Of a stretch of DNA of 32,825 nt, positions 1-7,534 are shown one piece after another (position 1 is the first letter of the stretch; each line of letters begins with the position of its first letter). Position numbers and translations under genes: made by a program. The notes below the pieces were generated by a model. The model was not told the DNA's origin and did not search any database. It saw nothing but the letters and a program-made list of their open reading frames with translations. The stretch comes from CAYFUR01 sp964346275. Lineage in GTDB: Bacteria; Sumerlaeota; Sumerlaeia; SLMS01. The stretch covers positions 1 to 32,825 of the forward strand of contig CAYFUR010000040.1 in the NCBI GenBank assembly GCA_964346275.1, read 5' to 3'.

Positions 1-636
1 GACCTGATCCAGGAAGGCAACATCGGCCTGATGCGCGCCGTGGACAAGTTCGAGTATCAGCGCGGCTATAAATTCTCCACCTATGCGACGTGGTGGATTC
101 GCCAGGCGGTGACCCGCGCCATTGCGGACCAGGCGCGCACGATCCGCATCCCCGTGCACATGATCGAGACGATTAACAAGCTCTCGCGCGTGCAGCGCTT
201 CCTCGTCCAGGAATACGGCCGCGAGCCGACGCCGGACGAAATCGCCGAGAAGATGGGCATGCCCGTGGAGAAGATCCGCCGCGTGTTCAAGATCGCCATG
301 CAGCCGATTTCCCTGGAAACGCCCATCGGCGAGGACGGCGATTCGCACTTTGGCGATTTCATCCCCGACGAGGACGCCCAGTCGCCCGTGACCGCGACGG
401 CCTACAAGCTGATGCAGGAGCGGATCGAAAAAGTGCTGAACACGCTGACCGAGCGCGAGCAGAAGGTGCTGCGTCTGCGCTTTGGCATCGGCGGCAGCGA
501 TTTCCCCCGCACGCTGGAGGAAGTAGGCACGATCTTCAACGTGACCCGCGAACGCGTGCGCCAGATCGAGACGAAGGCGCTGAACAAGCTGCGCCACCCG
601 AAACGCCGCAAGGAGCTGATCGAGTTCATGGAGTGA
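1..636 (+). CDS. rpoD: RNA polymerase primary sigma factor, C-terminal part (5' end outside window)
   Basis: This is the 3' part of a housekeeping sigma-70 gene; the reading frame is open from the first base, so the start lies upstream. The first ~45 residues hold conserved region 2 (DLIQEGNIGLMRAVDKFEY, then YATWWIRQAV, the -10-recognition and DNA-melting segment). Region 3 follows (IRIPVHMIETINKL onward, with PTPDEIAEKMG). Region 4 is near the end, with LTEREQKVLRLRFG and the -35-reading helix-turn-helix TLEEVGTIFNVTRERVRQIE. The last residues (RHPKRRKELIEFME) are typical of the end of the family. The protein directs core polymerase to most promoters. The gene is followed by a strong hairpin. 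The primary-sigma assignment is very secure; the exact number of missing N-terminal residues cannot be seen. Confidence 0.97.
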   Translation, partial: DLIQEGNIGLMRAVDKFEYQRGYKFSTYATWWIRQAVTRAIADQARTIRIPVHMIETINKLSRVQRFLVQEYGREPTPDEIAEKMGMPVEKIRRVFKIAMQPISLETPIGEDGDSHFGDFIPDEDAQSPVTATAYKLMQERIEKVLNTLTEREQKVLRLRFGIGGSDFPRTLEEVGTIFNVTRERVRQIETKALNKLRHPKRRKELIEFME

Positions 637-667
637 TTCCGCTCCGCACGAACGAGACGGCTTTCAA

Positions 668-705
668 CACGGCGCCCCGCTCTCGATGGAGAGCGGGGCG
701 CCGTG
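668..705. terminator. Strong GC hairpin between convergent genes
   Basis: A perfect 17-bp inverted repeat (arms 668-684 and 689-705, loop GATG) begins about 30 bases after the rpoD stop. There is no clear T-run on either side, so it is not a textbook intrinsic terminator. Its position between rpoD and the convergent gene ending at 737 suggests it stops transcription from both sides. Confidence 0.7.
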
Positions 706-736
706 TGTTGGGGCGGGTTGCAAAATCGCCTCCGAA

Positions 737-1345
737 TCAATCCGCGTCGTCTTTCTCGGCGCTGGGAATGTAGCGAAACGTCGCGCATGGCTCCGAATCC
801 GAACTTACAAAGGCCCGTTTGGAACTTTCTAGTTCAGTACTGGAGATCCATTCCGTTGAAAGGAAATGCACAATCCAACTGATGTCCGATTCCCAGTCTC
901 TGATTTGCGTGAAAGAATACGGATGTTCCGTTTTCAGTTTTTGGATGGAACGATTGATGTCCGCCGCAGTGACCGGTTCAATTGAATTGTGGGCAAAAAA
1001 TAGAAAGAGGGTGTCAAACCGGATGTGCTCCTCTGGCATTCGTGATCGTCCCGTGCGTTCGTCATGAATCGCTTCGGCGATTTCGNNNNNNNNNNNNNNN
1101 NNNNNNNNNNNNNNNNNNNNNNNNNNNNNNNNNNNNNNNNNNNNNNNNNNNNNNNNNNNNNNNNNNNNNNNNNNNNNNNNNNNNNTTTGCTCTGTCCTGG
1201 CATCGGGATTCTTCTCAAGGGCGCGATCTATCTCCTGCTTTATACTCTGCTCGAAGTCCGAAAATTCGCCACGGACAGGCAAGGCGATAAGGCAAATGGC
1301 GATGGACAAAGTGGCAAATCGGAAGGCTTTATATAGGGTCTTCAT
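737..1345 (-). CDS. Hypothetical exported protein, interrupted by assembly gap
   Basis: The gene starts best at 1345: the ATG is preceded by GGGAG eight bases upstream, and the product then begins with a signal peptide (MKTLYKAFRF, a hydrophobic ATLSIAICLIALPV core, and a cleavage site near VRG). A longer in-frame extension to 1486 exists but would bury the signal peptide. After the signal come a charged helical stretch, the 100-N gap, and a C-terminal half (PEEHIRFDTLFLFFAHNS...) with no family I recognise. The frame is open on both sides of the gap if it is truly 100 bases, but that length is conventional, so the joined protein is provisional. The role is unknown; the location is probably periplasm or outside the cell. 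Confidence 0.6.
   Translation of the reverse strand: MKTLYKAFRFATLSIAICLIALPVRGEFSDFEQSIKQEIDRALEKNPDARTEQXXXXXXXXXXXXXXXXXXXXXXXXXXXXXXXXXXEIAEAIHDERTGRSRMPEEHIRFDTLFLFFAHNSIEPVTAADINRSIQKLKTEHPYSFTQIRDWESDISWIVHFLSTEWISSTELESSKRAFVSSDSEPCATFRYIPSAEKDDAD
1086..1185. other. Scaffold gap of exactly 100 N
   Basis: A run of 100 undetermined bases lies inside the gene at 737-1345. The round number is a placeholder commonly used by assemblers, so the true length and the reading frame across it are unknown. Confidence 0.98.
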
Positions 1346-1636
1346 GCGGCTTTCTCCCAATTGGACTTTAGAGAACCCGTGTATAGTGGTTTCATCCCTG
1401 TCTCTTATCTCATGCATTTCAAACTCTGGATCCGTTGGATTGATATCTATTTCGGGAAACGATAACGGCTTTGTCAGATGGGACAAGACGAAAAGGAGGC
1501 ATACGGGAATATTTTGATGTTTATCAGGAGAAATGCTGAATGAGCACTGTGTTTTGCTTCTGAAATATCATTGTTCTATGGAATGCTGAAGTTCAAACTC
1601 GGCCGCCAGCGAGCCCGGATTGACCGGATTATCCTG

Positions 1637-2170
1637 CTATGATGTCTCGTTGTTCTTTTCCCGGACGCCCTCCGGCAGCCGGGGAAGGATGCTGACGGTA
1701 CTATCCCAGAAGCGGCCGGTGGACTCGATGAAGTCCTGGCGGGTTTCTCGGAGTTTCTCCCGGGACTCCCGGATCGGCTCGGAAGAGACGGCTCGGAGTT
1801 CGAGGCGATCGAGGGGGCGGTTGTGGCTTTCCCGGGCCGTGTCACGCGTTTCTTCGCCCGCGCGCAGGAGGAAGAAGAGCGCGAGAGCCGCCGCGAGCGC
1901 AAGAGGCACCAGGGTTAAGCGTCGGATTCGCTGTGCCGGAGTTTCCGGCGGCCTGGCGGGAAGGCAATCGATGATCCGCTGGTGCAGGCCGTCGGGCAAT
2001 TGCTCGCCGGAATCGAGGGCGGGGGGCAGGTCGTCTTCCAGGCGCTGCAATTCCTGCCAGGTTTGCGCGAGATCCGGGTCTGCATCGACTTGCGCCTGGA
2101 TATACGGAGGGAGGGGAGCGCCTTGGTCGAGGCATTCCATCATTTGTTCGAGGATTTCTTCGCGATTCAT
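1637..2170 (-). CDS. Putative membrane anti-sigma factor
   Basis: The start overlaps the stop of the ECF sigma gene by four bases (ATGA) and is preceded by AAGGAGAAGGA, so the two are translationally coupled. The 177-residue product has an acidic, helical cytoplasmic N-terminus (about 1-80), one transmembrane segment (about 85-103, LTLVPLALAAALALFFLL) and a highly charged, Arg/Glu-rich C-terminal part of about 70 residues that would lie outside the membrane. This is the standard layout of a single-pass anti-sigma factor that holds its partner sigma until a signal arrives. The HxxxCxxC zinc-binding signature of ZAS-type anti-sigmas is absent. Function is inferred from context and topology only, not from sequence family. 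Confidence 0.6.
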   Translation of the reverse strand: MNREEILEQMMECLDQGAPLPPYIQAQVDADPDLAQTWQELQRLEDDLPPALDSGEQLPDGLHQRIIDCLPARPPETPAQRIRRLTLVPLALAAALALFFLLRAGEETRDTARESHNRPLDRLELRAVSSEPIRESREKLRETRQDFIESTGRFWDSTVSILPRLPEGVREKNNETS

Positions 2171-2787
2171 CGGTCCTTCTCCTTCTTTTTTGTCTCGCGG
2201 TGGGGGGAGACCAGGCCGCGGAGTGCGAGGCGTGCGCGGTGGAGGGCCATCTTGACGGCACCCGGGCGGCGGTTGGTGGCTTCGGCGATTTCCCTGATGG
2301 AAAGGCCTTCCTGGTAACGCATGGTGATGTCCTGGCGTGTGTCTTCGGGGAGGCTTTCAACGGCCCGGGCGAGGGCTTCGCGGCGCTGGGCCATGCTGGC
2401 TTGATCTCGCGGCGAGGGGTCCGGAGAGGGAACGGTGTCTAGACAATCTTCGGATAGGGTGCGGGCGGGGTGCTTTCTGAGATGGGAAATCGCCAGGTTG
2501 CTTGCGATGCGAAAGATCCAGGGACGGAGAGGTTTGGAGGGGTCGTAGTGGCGGAGATGTGTATAGATGCGGACAAAGGCCTCTTGCGTGAGGTCTTCGG
2601 CGTCCTCCTGGCTGCGCACCATGCGGCGAAGAAAGCGATAAACGGGAAGTTCGAACTCCCGCGCGAGGAGTTCGAAGGCTTCCCGGTCTCCGGCGAGGAC
2701 GCGGTGGATGATTTCGGCGTGGCACTCCTGGCCGTGGTGAGGCTTTGCGCCGATGGCCTGCCGCTTCTTTGCCGGGAGTCCGTCCAT
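2167..2787 (-). CDS. ECF-type RNA polymerase sigma factor (RpoE-like)
   Basis: A 206-residue alternative sigma factor. Region 2 spans about residues 40-105, with VRSQEDAEDLTQEAFVRIY and RPWIFRIASNLAISHLRK, the -10-binding and core-binding segments. Region 4 spans about 138-190, with LPEDTRQDITMRYQEGLSI followed by the helix-turn-helix REIAEATNRRPGAVKMALHRARLALR. Regions 1 and 3 are missing, as usual in ECF sigmas. The gene sits 21 bases after an exported-protein gene and overlaps the downstream anti-sigma gene, so all three are probably one operon, likely autoregulated. The N-terminal ~25 residues are unconserved and the true start could lie a little downstream. Target genes cannot be told from the window. 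Confidence 0.92.
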   Translation of the reverse strand: MDGLPAKKRQAIGAKPHHGQECHAEIIHRVLAGDREAFELLAREFELPVYRFLRRMVRSQEDAEDLTQEAFVRIYTHLRHYDPSKPLRPWIFRIASNLAISHLRKHPARTLSEDCLDTVPSPDPSPRDQASMAQRREALARAVESLPEDTRQDITMRYQEGLSIREIAEATNRRPGAVKMALHRARLALRGLVSPHRETKKKEKDR

Positions 2788-2808
2788 GGTTGGGCCGCTT
2801 GAGGGTGA

Positions 2809-3714
2809 TCAGTCCATCTGATCGTTGAGGAATTCAAAGAACGTGTTGTTGGGAATCGAGGCGGTCATTTCAAGCCGGTTTCGGTTGGCGGAGCGTTCGA
2901 CGGTTGCGGACTCGGAGAGGAGGCGCGCCCATTCCTCTTCTTCCTTGAGAAGCCGTGCGGCGGCCATGGCGCCCTGGGCGGCTTCTTCATACTCGTCGAG
3001 GAGGCCGGGGGAATCCGGGGTGGCGATCATTCGCGTTTCCACCGCGGAGGGAGCGAATCGGGCCAGCATGACGACGGATTGCAGATCGATGCTGCGGGCA
3101 AAGTTTCCGAAGTCGCAATCAATGCCGGGCGTTTTCACCAGCATTCCCCAGAACGCGTGCTCGTCGGCGTTCTCCGGCAGATCGTCCGCGGCGGGCGTGG
3201 CGAGGAAACCTGTGCCGGGGTCGTCGGCGGTGCGCATCATAGCGCTCATGGCGGCTTCGCTCCCGGCGATGACGAGAAGGTTCTCCTCAAGAAACGCGCC
3301 GTATTTTTCGCCATCGTCGACCCAGTGATGAACAGTGACACCGTCCATGGCCATCTGCTCATAGGTGTCGTTGAGTTTGACCAGCGAGAGGAGCTTGTCC
3401 TGGTTGAATCGCCCGCGGCTGAAAAAGAGCACCGATTCGTCTTCGTCGATGCGGCCGAAGAGGTAGATGGCGTCGATGTCTTCGAGGATATCGAGATCAG
3501 TCAGGTTGCGAATGGCTTCGCGGGCGGATTCGATGCGCTTGGGAGCGTGGGATTGCATGAAGGTTTGGAACTGGCCCGATTCGACGATCTGGCGCATATC
3601 GATGCGGGCGAGGAACTCCGCCTCGCGCGGGGCGAGGGCGAGCGGGTCGGCGGCCCGGGCGGTGGTGGTGCCGAGAGAAAGGGCCAGCAGGGCCGCGAGA
3701 AGATAACGCCACAT
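2809..3714 (-). CDS. Hypothetical exported protein at head of ECF sigma operon
   Basis: The ATG is preceded by a good ribosome-binding site (GGAGGAAA). The 301-residue product has a clear signal peptide (MWRYLLAALLALSLGTTTARA, cleavage near residue 21). The mature part mixes helices and short strands (for example LFGRIDEDESVLFFSRGRF and VHHWVDDGEKYGAFLEENLLVIAGS). That pattern resembles periplasmic proteins described as hypothetical in Planctomycetes-like genomes, but I recognise no named family. It is the first gene of a set with the ECF sigma and its putative anti-sigma, so it may sense or respond to envelope stress. That role is inferred from position alone. Confidence 0.75.
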   Translation of the reverse strand: MWRYLLAALLALSLGTTTARAADPLALAPREAEFLARIDMRQIVESGQFQTFMQSHAPKRIESAREAIRNLTDLDILEDIDAIYLFGRIDEDESVLFFSRGRFNQDKLLSLVKLNDTYEQMAMDGVTVHHWVDDGEKYGAFLEENLLVIAGSEAAMSAMMRTADDPGTGFLATPAADDLPENADEHAFWGMLVKTPGIDCDFGNFARSIDLQSVVMLARFAPSAVETRMIATPDSPGLLDEYEEAAQGAMAAARLLKEEEEWARLLSESATVERSANRNRLEMTASIPNNTFFEFLNDQMD

Positions 3715-3842
3715 GATCTTTCCTCCGTTAGAGAGAGCCGCCCGCTTGCTATTCGATGCGGGCGTTTAAGTTGGATTCTACCCTCTCTTACGCAGCGGGA
3801 GGAAAAAGGTCACTTCGATGGGTGGTCTTTTTTTCGGTCCTC

Positions 3843-4277
3843 TTACTTGCCCGGATAGGGGCGAATCTGCACCTGGTAATAATCGGCATAGGTGACGAGG
3901 GATTCGGCGCGGATGGTTTTGGTCTGGCGGGGTTCGAAGTAGAGTTCTTCCCAGTCCGTTTCGTCGCCGGTGGAAACGCCGGTGTCTTCCATAAAGACGA
4001 CGCGGGTTTGGACGTGGCGGGGCTTGGAACCGCGGTTCATGAGGCTGACAGAAACTTTCATGCGCCCGTTGTCCGTGCGATGGAGCAGGGCATTGGTGGT
4101 TTCAAAATCCCCTTTGAGCTTTTTGCCGAGAAGATGGACGGAGGCCTGCTCGATGGGATGGGCGTCCTTATCGTTCTTCGGGCGCCAGGGCCCTTTGCTC
4201 GCGCAGCTGGAGAGGACGGCGATCATGGCGAGGCAGAGGACGGCGGCGCTGAGGGGTTTGAAAAGGCGGGTCAACAT
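3843..4277 (-). CDS. ycfL: YcfL-like lipoprotein
   Basis: A 144-residue lipoprotein with a signal peptide ending in the lipobox LSSC (Cys25). The mature domain has the beta-rich pattern of the YcfL/DUF1425 family: a central MKVSVSLMNRGSKPRHVQTRVVF strand set, then a later FEPRQTKTIRAESLV segment. Its start codon overlaps the preceding stop by one base (TGATG) and an AAAGGAGAC ribosome-binding site lies inside the end of the upstream gene, so it is translationally coupled. In enterobacteria ycfL is the neighbour of lpoB, and here it is also in the lpoB operon. The precise job of YcfL is not established; a role with LpoB at the outer membrane is inference. Confidence 0.8.
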   Translation of the reverse strand: MLTRLFKPLSAAVLCLAMIAVLSSCASKGPWRPKNDKDAHPIEQASVHLLGKKLKGDFETTNALLHRTDNGRMKVSVSLMNRGSKPRHVQTRVVFMEDTGVSTGDETDWEELYFEPRQTKTIRAESLVTYADYYQVQIRPYPGK

Positions 4278-5560
4278 CAGTTGTCTCCTTTGATGGCAGC
4301 GTTTGGCGGTACGACAAGAAACGGTTCTTTGCCTGAAAAGGCAATGACGACAGCGATATCAGCTTGCGCGGGGGGAAGCTCGATGCGCGTCCGGGCGGTT
4401 TTGTGATCGGTGATTTGCACGGCCAGCTCCGTCACGCCGTCGCATCCTTTGCCGGGATAAAGTCCAATGGAATCCGGAATGCCGCGCCATTGTCGGACAT
4501 CGGCCTCGGTGCGCGCCAGTGCAAAAAGCCCTTTGGCGATCAATCCGGCGGCGAGGGCCGCGGCGCCGACATATTGCCCCTGGCGGTTTTCCGACGCCGC
4601 CAGGACGAAGAGCCCACCCGTGGTGAGGAATTCTCCTGCGACGCCGGTGGTTTCCTTGAAGACGACTTTGCGGCCCTGGATTTTGTCGAAGGGGCGTCCC
4701 CCGCGCGTCGAGGCCTGGTAATAGACGGAATCGACGGTGGGGGCGGCGGCTGCTTCTCTTTCGCAGACTGAAACGAGAGCCTCCGGATTGCCAGAGGCGC
4801 GGCGGCGGATTTCCCGCGCCTCGCCGTATTCCCCGGCGAGGATTTTTTCCGGCGCCGGGCCCATGAGCGACACGACCAGCAGCCGGTCGTCCCCGGCGAC
4901 GGGTGGAACGGGAAACGCGTCGTCGAGGGCGACACCGGCGAGTTCCTGGTAGCCTTTCCGCGTTTCTGTATATGCGTTTGCGGCGCGTTCAAAGGCTTCC
5001 CTGGCGTAGAATGGCCGGCCGAGCTGGACCTCGCATACGCCGATGAGATAATCAAACACGGTCCAGTCGCTGCGGAATTGTTCCTCTTCCGCAAAAGCGT
5101 CCTGGAAATTAGCGCTGCGAAAACTGGCGCGGGCGTTCTGCCAGTCGGCTTCCTGCATATACAAAAGGCCCCGGAGAAAAAACGTGAGGGAACGCTCGTA
5201 GGGATCGCCTTTAAAGAGCTTCACGTTTTCCGAGAAGAAGACGGACCGGGCTTTTTGCGCGCCGGGCGTGGGGCCGAAAACGGCGTTGATCTGGAGAATC
5301 GATTCGTCGAGGGCGCGGCGGGCGATTTCCGTTTCGCCGTGGCGGAGCGCTTCCACGGCGAGGCGGTTAAGGTTGAGCACCCAGTTGCGTTCGCCCTCGT
5401 TGAGGAGGCGGGAAAGATCATCCTGGAGGGGCGGCGGCGCTTTGTAGCCGGTGAGTCCCGGGGGCAGCCCAGCGCGGTTTTTGGCCGCACAGCCCGCGAG
5501 CGCCAGCAGCGCCGGGAAAAGCAGGAAGAGAAGAATCTTCGGGAAAGATGGTGCGCGCAT
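4277..5560 (-). CDS. COG3014-type lipoprotein with TPR-like helical domain
   Basis: The product is about 427 residues. It starts with a lipoprotein signal (MRAPSFPKILLFLL...) ending in the lipobox LAGC (Cys24). The first half is helical and TPR-like: repeated segments such as LNRLAVEALRHGETEIARRAL, SLTFFLRGLLYMQEADWQNA and DYLIGVCEVQLGRPFYARE. The second half is mixed alpha/beta with a Gly/Ala-rich hydrophobic stretch (GQYVGAAALAAGLIAKGLFAL). The family resembles COG3014, lipoproteins found beside LpoB and YcfL in other bacteria. A GTG three bases upstream (5563) is an alternative start; neither has a strong ribosome-binding site. It is probably anchored in the outer membrane facing the periplasm. 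Its mechanism is unknown, and the family call is from recalled similarity. Confidence 0.75.
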   Translation of the reverse strand: MRAPSFPKILLFLLFPALLALAGCAAKNRAGLPPGLTGYKAPPPLQDDLSRLLNEGERNWVLNLNRLAVEALRHGETEIARRALDESILQINAVFGPTPGAQKARSVFFSENVKLFKGDPYERSLTFFLRGLLYMQEADWQNARASFRSANFQDAFAEEEQFRSDWTVFDYLIGVCEVQLGRPFYAREAFERAANAYTETRKGYQELAGVALDDAFPVPPVAGDDRLLVVSLMGPAPEKILAGEYGEAREIRRRASGNPEALVSVCEREAAAAPTVDSVYYQASTRGGRPFDKIQGRKVVFKETTGVAGEFLTTGGLFVLAASENRQGQYVGAAALAAGLIAKGLFALARTEADVRQWRGIPDSIGLYPGKGCDGVTELAVQITDHKTARTRIELPPAQADIAVVIAFSGKEPFLVVPPNAAIKGDN

Positions 5561-5578
5561 CACTCAGGAACACAGAGA

Positions 5579-5607
5579 GCGGGGAAAGGTGAAATGCCCT
5601 TCCCCGC
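5579..5607. other. Hairpin in lpoB-COG3014 intergenic region
   Basis: Inverted repeat with arms 5579-5589 and 5597-5607 (10 of 11 pairs, core GCGGGGAA/TTCCCCGC, 7-base loop). It lies between the lpoB stop and the next start on the minus strand. It lacks a T-run, so it more likely tunes relative expression or mRNA stability in the operon than ends transcription. Confidence 0.45.
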
Positions 5608-5639
5608 GCCGGATTTCATTCTTTATTCTCACCCTCTGC

Positions 5640-6251
5640 CTATCGGTAAATGACGTCGTCTTTGCCTTCCTTCTTCGTTTGGAAGCTGTCTTCCCAGAGT
5701 TCGACCTGGGTTTCCGTATCGACCAGTTTGAATGTATAGACGATGAAGTCGGACTGGCCCTTGGTGCTGACGTTGGCGAGGCCGTCGGCCCGGCCTTTCA
5801 GGAAATAGTCCGCTCCGGCGGGCACCGTGGAGCGCTTTTCCGGGTCGTAATCGACGCGGCCTTCGCGTTTCATTTCCCGTTCGGCGATGACGTCTTCATT
5901 GAGATCGCGGGCGACGAAGAGAAAGCGGTCTTCCGACTTCTTGTTCAGTTCCGATTTCAGAAGCGACGTGAAGACTTCCTGGTTAAAGGCGTGGCGTGTG
6001 TTGTTTTCCATGGGGAGCATGACCATGGTGGCGGGATCCTCCAGATTGTCGAAGAGGCCGGTCTGGAGGAGAGAGCGCGTCATATCGTCGGAAATGGAGA
6101 GGGCGTCCTGGCTTTCCGGGCCCAGGGACCGCACTTCGCTGGCTTTGCCGGGATCCACATCGCGGATTTCGAACTTTTTACTGCAGCCAAATCCTGCCAG
6201 AAGGAGCGATGCGAAGCAGGCAGCGGTCAGTGTTCGGATCAATCTGGTCAT
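5640..6251 (-). CDS. lpoB: Penicillin-binding protein activator LpoB-like lipoprotein
   Basis: LpoB is an outer-membrane lipoprotein that reaches through the peptidoglycan to stimulate the bifunctional synthase PBP1B. The start at 6251 is preferred because GGGA lies about ten bases upstream and the signal peptide then begins directly (MTRLIRTLTAACFASLLLAG); an in-frame ATG at 6302 would add 17 polar residues. Cys23 follows the signal, although the lipobox (GFGC) is imperfect. The folded domain shows the family pattern: a DDMTRSLL helix, MVMLPMENNTRHAFN, GADYFLKGRADGL, FIVYTFKLVDTET and the conserved ending WEDSFQTKKEGKDDVIYR. Length (203 aa) fits the family. It heads a three-gene operon with the COG3014-type and YcfL-like lipoproteins. 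Confidence 0.88.
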   Translation of the reverse strand: MTRLIRTLTAACFASLLLAGFGCSKKFEIRDVDPGKASEVRSLGPESQDALSISDDMTRSLLQTGLFDNLEDPATMVMLPMENNTRHAFNQEVFTSLLKSELNKKSEDRFLFVARDLNEDVIAEREMKREGRVDYDPEKRSTVPAGADYFLKGRADGLANVSTKGQSDFIVYTFKLVDTETQVELWEDSFQTKKEGKDDVIYR

Positions 6252-6306
6252 TGTGACAAGTCCCTTTCTGCCGGACGGCTTGGAGGCGTTGTGTGTCTTC
6301 AAACAG

Positions 6307-7020
6307 TTACCATGGCATGGCTTCGCCTGTATATTTTAAGAACTGTCCCGTCTGCTCGAGGTTTGCTTTGTCCATAGTTTGGATCAGACCTTTGGCGGAT
6401 TCCTCTGGAGAAAGATGGGCGTTGGAGCCGCCCATATCCGTACGGACCCAGCCGGGATGGATCATGATGCTTGTGATGCCTTCGTCGCGGACATCCCAGG
6501 CGAAGTAGCGCATGGCCATGTTCTCCGCCGCCTTGCTGATATTGTAAGCATACCAGCCAGTTCCGGCGCTCTCCGTCAATTCAATCGAGCCGAGGCTGGA
6601 GGAAATGCTGATGACTTTCGGGTTTTTGCCCTTGCGAAGGAGCGGAAGGAATTCCTGGGCGGCGAGGAGCGGCCCCACGGCGTTCGTGTGAAAAGTGCTG
6701 ATGAGGGGCTGAGCCTCCAGCTTGCCCAGCTTGGTGGCGCCGTCGATCTGGGGGTTTACGCCGGCGTTGTTGATGAGCACGTCGACTTGGCCCGCACGGT
6801 CGGCGACTCGCTCGACGGCGGCGCGGATGATTTCCAGGTCTACCACGTCCATGCGCAGAATGGTGAGGTTTTGCTCGTTTGCTGAGCGCAGATTGACAAG
6901 CTCCTTGGCGTGCTCGGGCTCGCGGGCACCGGCGAACACCGTTTCTCCCCGCTCCAGAAGCTGGCGCGTCATTTCGAGCCCGATGCCGCGATTCGCTCCG
7001 GTGATGACATAAACCGCCAT
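6307..7020 (-). CDS. Short-chain dehydrogenase/reductase (C-factor-like SDR)
   Basis: A classical SDR of 237 residues, the usual length. The NAD(P)-binding motif TGANRGIG is at 7-14, followed by MDVVD near 57-61 (adenine-ring pocket) and NNAG at 84-87. The catalytic set is Asn113, Ser140/141, Tyr159 and Lys163 (YNISK). The overall pattern (NAVGPLLAAQEFLPLL, SSLGSIEL, HPGWVRTDMGG) is close to the CsgA/C-factor-like subgroup. The substrate cannot be told. The start ATG has AAAGGACC upstream. The gene is divergent from the pterin dehydratase gene and separated from lpoB by about 55 bases, so it could be the lead gene of the same minus-strand transcript. Confidence 0.9.
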   Translation of the reverse strand: MAVYVITGANRGIGLEMTRQLLERGETVFAGAREPEHAKELVNLRSANEQNLTILRMDVVDLEIIRAAVERVADRAGQVDVLINNAGVNPQIDGATKLGKLEAQPLISTFHTNAVGPLLAAQEFLPLLRKGKNPKVISISSSLGSIELTESAGTGWYAYNISKAAENMAMRYFAWDVRDEGITSIMIHPGWVRTDMGGSNAHLSPEESAKGLIQTMDKANLEQTGQFLKYTGEAMPW

Positions 7021-7183
7021 AAGTCAGGTCCTTTCAGTTATCTTGATATATTATGCCCCCGCCCGAAGAGAAGGGGCAAGTAAGATGCCACGAGAAGCCC
7101 GTTGGTCCGGAAGGATGAGCCGGGCGATAGGGTGGGGTCCGGGCGGGTAGGAAGTTTGCGCCACTCCCTTGAACGCACCAAAA

Positions 7184-7230
7184 GCGGCGCTCAGCGGGCC
7201 GTTTCCGGCCGGCGCCGCGAACATTTGTTC
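7184..7230 (+). promoter_or_regulatory. Hairpin and GAACATTTGTTC palindrome before the pterin dehydratase gene
   Basis: Two adjacent inverted repeats lie just upstream of the ribosome-binding site AGGAGGAG (7231-7238). The first is a GC hairpin with outer arms GCGGCGC (7184-7190) and GCGCCGC (7212-7218) and an inner GGCCG/CGGCC stem. The second is the perfect palindrome GAACA-TT-TGTTC (7219-7230). The palindrome resembles the LexA box known from Bacillus (CGAAC-N4-GTTCG) and could be an operator, or part of a structure controlling access to the ribosome-binding site. The function is inference. Confidence 0.35.
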
Positions 7231-7246
7231 AGGAGGAGTTCCAGCA

Positions 7247-7534
7247 ATGGCTGTTGAAAAAATGTCCAACGATCAGATCGAAAAGCATCTCCAGGAAGTG
7301 CCGAACTGGCAAGTGAAGGATGGCAAACTGCACCGGGATTTCAAGTTCCAGGATTTTGTTGAGGCTTTTGGATTTATCAGCCGCGTGGCCGTTCATGCGG
7401 AAAAGATGGATCATCATCCCGAGCTGTTTAACGTCTATAACAACGTGTCGATTGATCTGATGACCCATGATTGCGACGGAATCAGCGAGCGGGATTTCCG
7501 TCTCGCTGCCCAGATCAATCGTCTGGCCGGATGA
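7247..7534 (+). CDS. phhB: 4a-hydroxytetrahydrobiopterin dehydratase (pterin-4a-carbinolamine dehydratase)
   Basis: This enzyme dehydrates 4a-hydroxytetrahydrobiopterin, recycling the pterin cofactor of aromatic amino-acid hydroxylases; homologues also act in other pterin pathways. The start at 7247 follows AGGAGGAG by eight bases and gives 95 residues, the usual size; an upstream in-frame start at 7169 lacks this signal. The signature is complete: FISRVAVHAEKMDHHPE with His56/His57 and Pro58, then FNVYNNVSIDLMTHDCDGIS with His74 and Asp75, then ERDFRLA. No phenylalanine hydroxylase is visible in the window, so its physiological partner is unknown. The stop codon directly abuts that of the convergent GDSL gene. 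Confidence 0.93.
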   Translation: MAVEKMSNDQIEKHLQEVPNWQVKDGKLHRDFKFQDFVEAFGFISRVAVHAEKMDHHPELFNVYNNVSIDLMTHDCDGISERDFRLAAQINRLAG

